Below are positions 35,801 through 40,283 of a stretch of DNA of 40,283 bases, one piece after another. Each line of letters begins with the position of its first letter. The stretch's first letter is position 1. The position numbers were made by a program, and so were the translations under genes. Under the pieces are notes generated by a model. That model ran no database searches, was not told where the DNA came from, and was given only the letters and a program-made list of their open reading frames with translations. The stretch is from an uncultured Lachnospiraceae bacterium (GTDB lineage Bacteria > Bacillota > Clostridia > Lachnospirales > Lachnospiraceae), in assembly GCA_948444865.1 (NCBI GenBank), contig CAOJVE010000004.1, forward strand, positions 1 through 40,283, given 5' to 3'.

Positions 35801-35870
35801 CCTGGCGTACATAGGAGCGTCCAGCTGGAAAGCGGCGGTGTCGGGGTACGACTCGTCCAGATTCACATGA
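32856..35870 (+). CDS. Secreted multidomain protein: EF-hand-like and LRR unit, acidic and SxNx[IV] repeats, InlB B-type repeat, Fn3-like module, C-terminal glycoside-hydrolase-like (DUF5722-type) domain
   Basis: Signal peptide; CDKDQNGFLDQGEMEEVRELDVSG; LEGLGFFPNLIFLNCEDNELTKLDL; YKFAGWYNGKTKYDFSKPVTRNLTLQAKW; WILGNEVNNYG and IILSEQGFTS as candidate catalytic Glu motifs. Confidence 0.75.
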   Translation: MGKHPGKRFLSIFLAAILFFQTGPVWAELQKPDGGAPIHAQCFPDDAFRAYVAGACDKDQNGFLDQGEMEEVRELDVSGLGIESLEGLGFFPNLIFLNCEDNELTKLDLRENARLERVRCRKNALSVIDARECLKLREVDGDPDVAIRRSLGGQDQVEAPGNEELEEEIPGEEISEEGTLGSETLGEGTPEEGTLGNETLGEEISEEGVLGNEILENDISGNTVSKNSASGNEISGNAISENAISKNSVSENGISENAVSKNSVSENTVSINEISLNEIPENVVSENQMPEGRAAQNVVSGGDENPAPTQSQQTVYKVTFQSKGSSAVKAQNVVKGAKAKKPSNPTRAKYKFAGWYNGKTKYDFSKPVTRNLTLQAKWTKVMVGAGKLRSLSNSSRGVLKVRLGKVKGAEGYQVQVSADKKFQTKKESFFTKKTELTVRDRYKNKRYYVRVRAYKLDSKNAKIYGKFSGKKSLKTTKGIQKVNPSRTAATITSVTLSNKKTVKVQATVKNCVKSVDSYYYLFHLSCVGSSVARNAKPDAKVKKSTKVTMTAPLNYGTSASKLQSRFVLAVKTDKAGAYSVICTPKFISNPEKLASYNYAFPKSATKKGLQVDPYYLSDAVELGVRHTAYNVCLDDLIATPEQENAAQGISYKYNGNVYWFNRGIVESIDNTLNQYKKNGIIVSAIFLLRWRDDISYLIPKAARAPGHGFYALNTSEAKARKHLEAIFTFLAQRYTPDGRIANWILGNEVNNYGTYHYTGSAALANNARIYANAYRLAYIAVRSVYAKARVYISLDQVWTYLVANSHTSKQFLEKFAEYWEAYGDLGDFNIAFHPYPAPLEDPAFWANSRGLVAQNVNSPCISMSNLRVLTDYVKSKWGNGVRIILSEQGFTSQKYGMDAETLQAAAMAYAYYLAEFNSSVDAFILHRHVDHQAEQAIGLHLGLWTNDGGASGNPAAMGRKKYAWEVFKYMDTSKGKSKTKFALAYIGASSWKAAVSGYDSSRFT
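33498..33767 (+). repeat. ~17 degenerate pentapeptide units S-x-N-x-[I/V]
   Basis: LENDI SGNTV SKNSA SGNEI SGNAI SENAI SKNSV SENGI SENAV SKNSV SENTV SINEI SLNEI PENVV SENQM … read in phase. Confidence 0.85.
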
Positions 35871-35935
35871 TATGCATATTGAAAGGAGGCCTTCCATATA
35901 ATAAAACAGCGGTAATAGTGACCAGGAGGTTTTAA

Positions 35936-37978
35936 ATGCAGACATATCGTCGATTTGTTTCTTACGTGTATCAGTATGAGAACGGGAAGAAGGCCGGAAA
36001 CCGCGGTTTTATTAAGGTGGAAGCCAGGGGGAATACCTGCAGCATGCAGATTGCGCTCAAGGGCGTGTGCAGAGACGCGAGCGGCAGCTGCAAAATTTAT
36101 GGATTTAAGAGGGAGGATGGGCTTCTAAAAGGGAGCCTTCTGGCGGAATGTCCGGTGAAAACCGGCGTTGTGCAGGAGCAGCTTGCGTTTCTCAGGAGCT
36201 CCATGGGAAACGCCGGCTACAGCCTGCATGATTTAAGCGGCGTCATTTTTCAGGGCGACGACCAGACCATGTACGGCACCCAGTGGGACGATGAGCCCAT
36301 GAAAATGGAAAACTTCCAGCCGGATGAAAGAAATGTTCCGCGCCAGAGCCAGGAGGAGCCGGCGCAGGAGGAGGCAGCTGGGCAGACAGAGCTGCCCGAG
36401 CAGGACGCGCCCTGGGAAACGCCTTCAAACATGACGATGAAAGAAGAGTCGCCCAAAGGCATGTGGACGGCGGCGGAAGAAGAGGGAGCGCAGGAACAAG
36501 AATGGGCGGACCCGATGAAGATTGAATGGCCTGCCACGCAGGAGCTAATGGCGCAGCGAGAGTGGAGTCAGCCCGAGGCGGAGCGTCCACAGGAACGAGC
36601 GGAGGCAAAAGCGGAGCCGGCGATGGAAGAGATGAGAGAGCCGGAAGCCGTGACGATGGAAGAGGCGTCAGAGCCGGAGCCTATGACAATGGAAGAAATG
36701 TCAGAGCCGAAAGCCGTGGCAATGAAAGAGGCGCCTGAACCGAAAGCCGTGGTGATGGAAGGAATGTCGGAAGCGGAAGCCGTTGTGCTGGAAGAGACGT
36801 CAGAGTCGAAAGCTGTGACGTTGGAAGAGGCGAGAGGGCCGGAAGCTGCTGCGTTAAAAGAGGGGCCGTCCGCGCCGGGAATGTCCGCGGCAGAGGAACC
36901 AGTCGCGTTCCGGGTATTGGACGCGCCTCAGGCGCCGACAGAGGCATTCACAGGGGAGGAAGGCAGGATTGCAGAAGCCAGGCCTGCAGCGCCACAGTCT
37001 TCCCAGACCGGCGGGGAAAGCCCGACAGAAGAGGCCGTGCAGCCAAGAGCGGAGTTTGCCGCAGAACATTTAGAGGAAAGGGAAGCGGCGGCTGAGATTA
37101 TACAGCCAAAGCCAGCTCCTGTGCCAGAAGGAACCGCGCCCATAAAGGCAGCGCCAAAAGAGGCGCAGACCAAAGAAAATAAGCCAGGCCCAAACCGGGG
37201 AACCCAGGAAAAAAAAGAACAAGCGCCCGTTTTAGAGGCAAGAAGTCAAAATCCGCCCGAGCCAAACCGCGCTTTTGCATCCGCAGATTCAAGCTCAAAC
37301 GCGGAAATAGGAAACGCGGCTTCTCAAAAAAAGGCAGATCCGCAGGAGGAAGGACTGCCGGAAGTCTTAGACACAACGGTGGATCTGGCGGCGTTTAATA
37401 TGGAAGCCACGCAAAGTGAAGGGCAAAGAGAAAGCGGGCGGGAAGATTACATAAAGCAGGATATGGAAGCGGAGAACGTGGCGGAAGAGACTGTGCAGGA
37501 AGAGATTGCGCAGGAGGCGGCCGTACAGGAAATGGCGGCGCGGGAAGAAACCGTGCAAGAGGCGGCAGTCCAGAAAATGACGATGCAGGAGGAGCCTGCG
37601 TCAAATATGCGCGGGGCGGCCGAGAAGAGAAATTTCTGTCCGTTTACAGACGGCGTTTTAGAGAACTGTCAAAAGATTTCCTTGGATGACATTCTGTGGC
37701 TGGACCCCAGAGATCAATGTCTGCGCAACAACCGTTTTGTGCAGCATGGTTATCAGATGTTCGGGCATTTGCTCATAGCGAGGATGGCGAGGAATTGCCA
37801 ATATATTCTGGGCGTTCCGGGAATATACCAGCAGCAGGAAAAGTTCATGGCGGATATGCACGGTTTCCACAATTTTAAATGCGCAAGGCGCAGAAATCCC
37901 AAGATGCCCTGTTTCGGCTACTGGTACCGGTTAATCTATCCCCCGAAGCCGTGCACTGGGAATGGTCGCGCGCGCTAA
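35936..37978 (+). CDS. DUF6128-like protein with conserved N- and C-terminal domains separated by a long Glu/Ala/Pro-rich repeat region
   Basis: N-term MQTYRRFVSYVYQYENGKKAGNRGFIKVEARG; C-term LENCQKISLDDILWLDPRDQCLRNNRFVQHGYQMFGHLLIARM…YILGVPGIYQQQEKFMADMHGFHNFKC; family name from memory. Confidence 0.65.
   Translation: MQTYRRFVSYVYQYENGKKAGNRGFIKVEARGNTCSMQIALKGVCRDASGSCKIYGFKREDGLLKGSLLAECPVKTGVVQEQLAFLRSSMGNAGYSLHDLSGVIFQGDDQTMYGTQWDDEPMKMENFQPDERNVPRQSQEEPAQEEAAGQTELPEQDAPWETPSNMTMKEESPKGMWTAAEEEGAQEQEWADPMKIEWPATQELMAQREWSQPEAERPQERAEAKAEPAMEEMREPEAVTMEEASEPEPMTMEEMSEPKAVAMKEAPEPKAVVMEGMSEAEAVVLEETSESKAVTLEEARGPEAAALKEGPSAPGMSAAEEPVAFRVLDAPQAPTEAFTGEEGRIAEARPAAPQSSQTGGESPTEEAVQPRAEFAAEHLEEREAAAEIIQPKPAPVPEGTAPIKAAPKEAQTKENKPGPNRGTQEKKEQAPVLEARSQNPPEPNRAFASADSSSNAEIGNAASQKKADPQEEGLPEVLDTTVDLAAFNMEATQSEGQRESGREDYIKQDMEAENVAEETVQEEIAQEAAVQEMAAREETVQEAAVQKMTMQEEPASNMRGAAEKRNFCPFTDGVLENCQKISLDDILWLDPRDQCLRNNRFVQHGYQMFGHLLIARMARNCQYILGVPGIYQQQEKFMADMHGFHNFKCARRRNPKMPCFGYWYRLIYPPKPCTGNGRAR
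36639..36860 (+). repeat. In-frame ~33-bp degenerate repeats (EPKAVxMEEMS-type)
   Basis: EPEAVTMEEAS EPEPMTMEEMS EPKAVAMKEAP EPKAVVMEGMS EAEAVVLEETS ESKAVTLEEAR GPEAAALKE. Confidence 0.85.
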
Positions 37979-38626
37979 CTCCAGATATTCTTCCATCTGG
38001 GCCTTGGGGCAGGCGGTGAACCCAGGGCGGATGGTCTGCGGGGAATCCTGGTACGACTGCAGGCAATACTGCCGTGCGCCGGATATCCAGCGGGAAATCT
38101 CGATAAAATCCTCCGCTTTATGGAGCTCCCGAACCACCGTGGTGCGAAATTCATAGGGCAGCGGGTCGGTGAGCAGCCATCGAACAGAGCGGCTAACGCT
38201 TTTAATGTCCGGGGCGGCCATGCCGGTGAGCGCCGGGTAGCGGGCGGGGGAAGATTTAATGTCCATTGCCACATAATCAATCAGATGTTCCCCGGCCAGT
38301 TTTTGAAGAAGGCCGGGGTTTGTGCCGTTGGTGTCCAGCTTCACCGGATAGCCCAGCGCTTTAATTTCCCGGCAAAGGGACGGCAATTCAGGATGAATCG
38401 TTGGCTCGCCGCCGCTTATGCACACGCCGTCTAAGATTCCCCGGCGTTTTTTCAGAAAACGAAGAACGTCGACTATCTCATAGGAAGGCGCTCCCTCTGG
38501 GGGCGTTACCAAGGAGCCGTTGTGGCAAAATGGGCAGCGAAAGTTACAGCCGTCCAGGAACAGAGTGGAGGCGACCCTGCCGGGATAGTCCAGCAGGGTG
38601 GTTTTGGTAAAACCCAGGATACGCAA
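37931..38626 (-). CDS. Anaerobic ribonucleoside-triphosphate reductase activating protein-like radical SAM (NrdG2-type)
   Basis: MRILGFTKTTLLDYPGRVASTLFLDGCNFRCPFCHNG (CX3CX2C), CISGGEPTIHPEL, KLDTNGTNP. Confidence 0.9.
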   Translation of the reverse strand: MRILGFTKTTLLDYPGRVASTLFLDGCNFRCPFCHNGSLVTPPEGAPSYEIVDVLRFLKKRRGILDGVCISGGEPTIHPELPSLCREIKALGYPVKLDTNGTNPGLLQKLAGEHLIDYVAMDIKSSPARYPALTGMAAPDIKSVSRSVRWLLTDPLPYEFRTTVVRELHKAEDFIEISRWISGARQYCLQSYQDSPQTIRPGFTACPKAQMEEYLELARATIPSARLRGID

Positions 38627-38657
38627 TAAAAGTTCCCTCCTTTTTGAAAAGCGGCGG

Positions 38658-40283
38658 TTATTCGCGGAGCTGGAATCTCTGGACGGAGTTTTTCAGCTCT
38701 TCGGCCTGGCTTAAAAGTTCTTTGGCGGAGGTGGCTGATTTCTCCGCAGTGGAGGCGTTGGTCTGCACCACGCCGGATATCTGATCCATGCCTTCCGTGA
38801 GGCGGGTAAGAGCCTTCGCCTGCTGGGAGGCGGAGTCGGCGATCCGCCCCATCAGCTGGGCGGAGTTCTGCGCGCCGGAGACGCAGGAGGCCAGGCTTTC
38901 CGTGGTGGCGGCGGACAGGGAAGTCCCCTGGGACACCAGAAGGATGGAATCGTGAATCAGCTTCGAGATATCCTGCGCCGCTTCCGCGCTTTTCGCCGCC
39001 AGGCTCTGCACTTCGTCCGCCACCACGGCGAAGCCTTTTCCGGCGGAACCGGCGCGGGCGGCTTCCACGGCTGCGTTCAGCGCCAGGATGTTGGTCTGGA
39101 AAGAAATATCCTCAATAATGTGGATGATGCCGCTGATTTTCTGGGCGGACTGGGAAATATCTGCCATGGCGGCCGCCAGATCCTCCATTTTCTGGTTGCA
39201 GACCTGCAGCTGTTCTTCCGCTGCAATGGAAGAGTTCCGGGCGCTGTTGGCGTCCTCGGAGGTGGAATGCACCTGATCGGACAAGTCCTGGATGCTGGAG
39301 GACAGTTCCTGCACGGCAGAAGCCTGCTCCACGGCGCCGTTTGAAAGCGCCTGGGCGCCGTCGGCCACGCTCTGGGACTCCGAAGTGACCAGCTGGGCGG
39401 TGTCGTTGATGTGGGACAGCGCGTCGTTTAAGGAATCCAGAATCTGCTGCATGGCGTTCTGGATGGGCAGAAATTCCCCTCGGTAATCGTTGTCGATAAA
39501 GAGATCCATTTTTCCCTGCGCCATCTGCGCCAGTTTATCGTCAATGTCGTGGATGTACTTTTTCAGCTCACGCTTCGTCTCGTGAATGGATTCCACCAGC
39601 ATGCCGATTTCCGAGCTGTCGGATTTTAGCGCGAATTCCGCGGAGAGATTTCCCCGGGAGATTTCCCCCATCTGGTCGCGCACCGAAAGGATGGGGCGGA
39701 GAATCCGTTTTGTGGTGACGGCCATCACCAGGATCTGCAGAATCGCCACCAAAAACAGCGCGACGAAAATGATTATTTTGATAAAATCCACCCGGGCAGC
39801 CAGGGCGGAGATCTTGCTGGAAGTTCGCTGCTCTAAGGTTTCCAGAAATTCTTCTTTCAGAGAATTAATCTTCGCGATGGATTCGCTGTATGCCGTTCCG
39901 TACACATAGTCCAGCGCCGCGTCCATTTTTCCCGCCTGCACGTCTTTCATGGCGTTATCCTCCAGCGGCACCAGCTCGTTGGAGAGCGCGGACATATCGT
40001 CGATCAGGGTCTGCTCATCCTTGGTGATGCCGATCTTCTGCATGGCCGCCACGCCCTTCTCCCGGTTTTTCAGGTTATTTACCTCGTTCCAGTAATTGTC
40101 GTAATGCTCCTGACTGCCTGTGGACGCGTAGGCGCGGACCTCGTTGGTGAGGTAGGCGGAGCCGTTCATGAACCGGTTGGCGTTGTAGGTCAGCGCAAAC
40201 CGATCCTCGTTGGCGTCATCTAACTGGCTGTTGGCGCTTTTGTAGGCGATCAGCAGCAGCGCCGTAATTGCCAGCGCCAGAAT
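38658..40283 (-). CDS. Methyl-accepting chemotaxis protein (N-terminus beyond window end)
   Basis: HAMP-like region and signalling tip [51 protein letters not shown]; open frame continues to the window edge ([20 protein letters not shown]…, a TM segment). Confidence 0.93.
   Translation of the reverse strand: MLALAITALLLIAYKSANSQLDDANEDRFALTYNANRFMNGSAYLTNEVRAYASTGSQEHYDNYWNEVNNLKNREKGVAAMQKIGITKDEQTLIDDMSALSNELVPLEDNAMKDVQAGKMDAALDYVYGTAYSESIAKINSLKEEFLETLEQRTSSKISALAARVDFIKIIIFVALFLVAILQILVMAVTTKRILRPILSVRDQMGEISRGNLSAEFALKSDSSEIGMLVESIHETKRELKKYIHDIDDKLAQMAQGKMDLFIDNDYRGEFLPIQNAMQQILDSLNDALSHINDTAQLVTSESQSVADGAQALSNGAVEQASAVQELSSSIQDLSDQVHSTSEDANSARNSSIAAEEQLQVCNQKMEDLAAAMADISQSAQKISGIIHIIEDISFQTNILALNAAVEAARAGSAGKGFAVVADEVQSLAAKSAEAAQDISKLIHDSILLVSQGTSLSAATTESLASCVSGAQNSAQLMGRIADSASQQAKALTRLTEGMDQISGVVQTNASTAEKSATSAKELLSQAEELKNSVQRFQLRE

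Overview
The window reads as chromosomal DNA from an anaerobic, moderately GC-rich Clostridia, probably Lachnospiraceae-like (inferred from gene content only). No rRNA, tRNA, CRISPR array, phage or intact transposase was recognised. Left to right: (1) 1-3.1 kb is a decayed regulatory locus. It holds a LysR pseudogene carrying a fossil HxlR fragment, an intact LysR gene, an internally deleted ferredoxin/ASKHA (RACE-type, DUF4445) gene and an intact HxlR gene. (2) Two tandem radical-SAM paralogues share an atypical CX4CX2C motif. (3) asrCBA (anaerobic sulfite reductase) lies next to a Crp/Fnr-type regulator, with a TGTGA-N6-TCACA site at about -41.5 from a predicted asrA promoter. (4) A NodB deacetylase has a ~142-bp fold-back (MITE-like) element just upstream. 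(5) A giant secreted M60-like metallopeptidase with an internal dockerin is followed by a small secreted protein with a cohesin-like domain. (6) A multi-PAS hybrid histidine kinase. (7) A compact type IV pilus-like operon (transglutaminase lipoprotein, PilC/GspF, small membrane/pilin-like proteins, PilT) has PilT as its only ATPase in the window, and a cluster of DnaA-box sequences lies upstream. (8) murC, glgC-glgD, spoVG, an XRE regulator and a PcsB-like coiled-coil/3D-domain protein. (9) An EF-hand/LRR/SxNx[IV]-repeat/GH-like (DUF5722-type) secreted protein, a long acidic-repeat protein (DUF6128-like), an NrdG-like activase and a truncated MCP. The most interesting items are the dockerin-M60/cohesin pair, the PilT-only pilus-like operon with its DnaA-box cluster, the CX4CX2C radical-SAM pair and the fold-back element. 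All family assignments come from reading motifs by eye; no database search was run.
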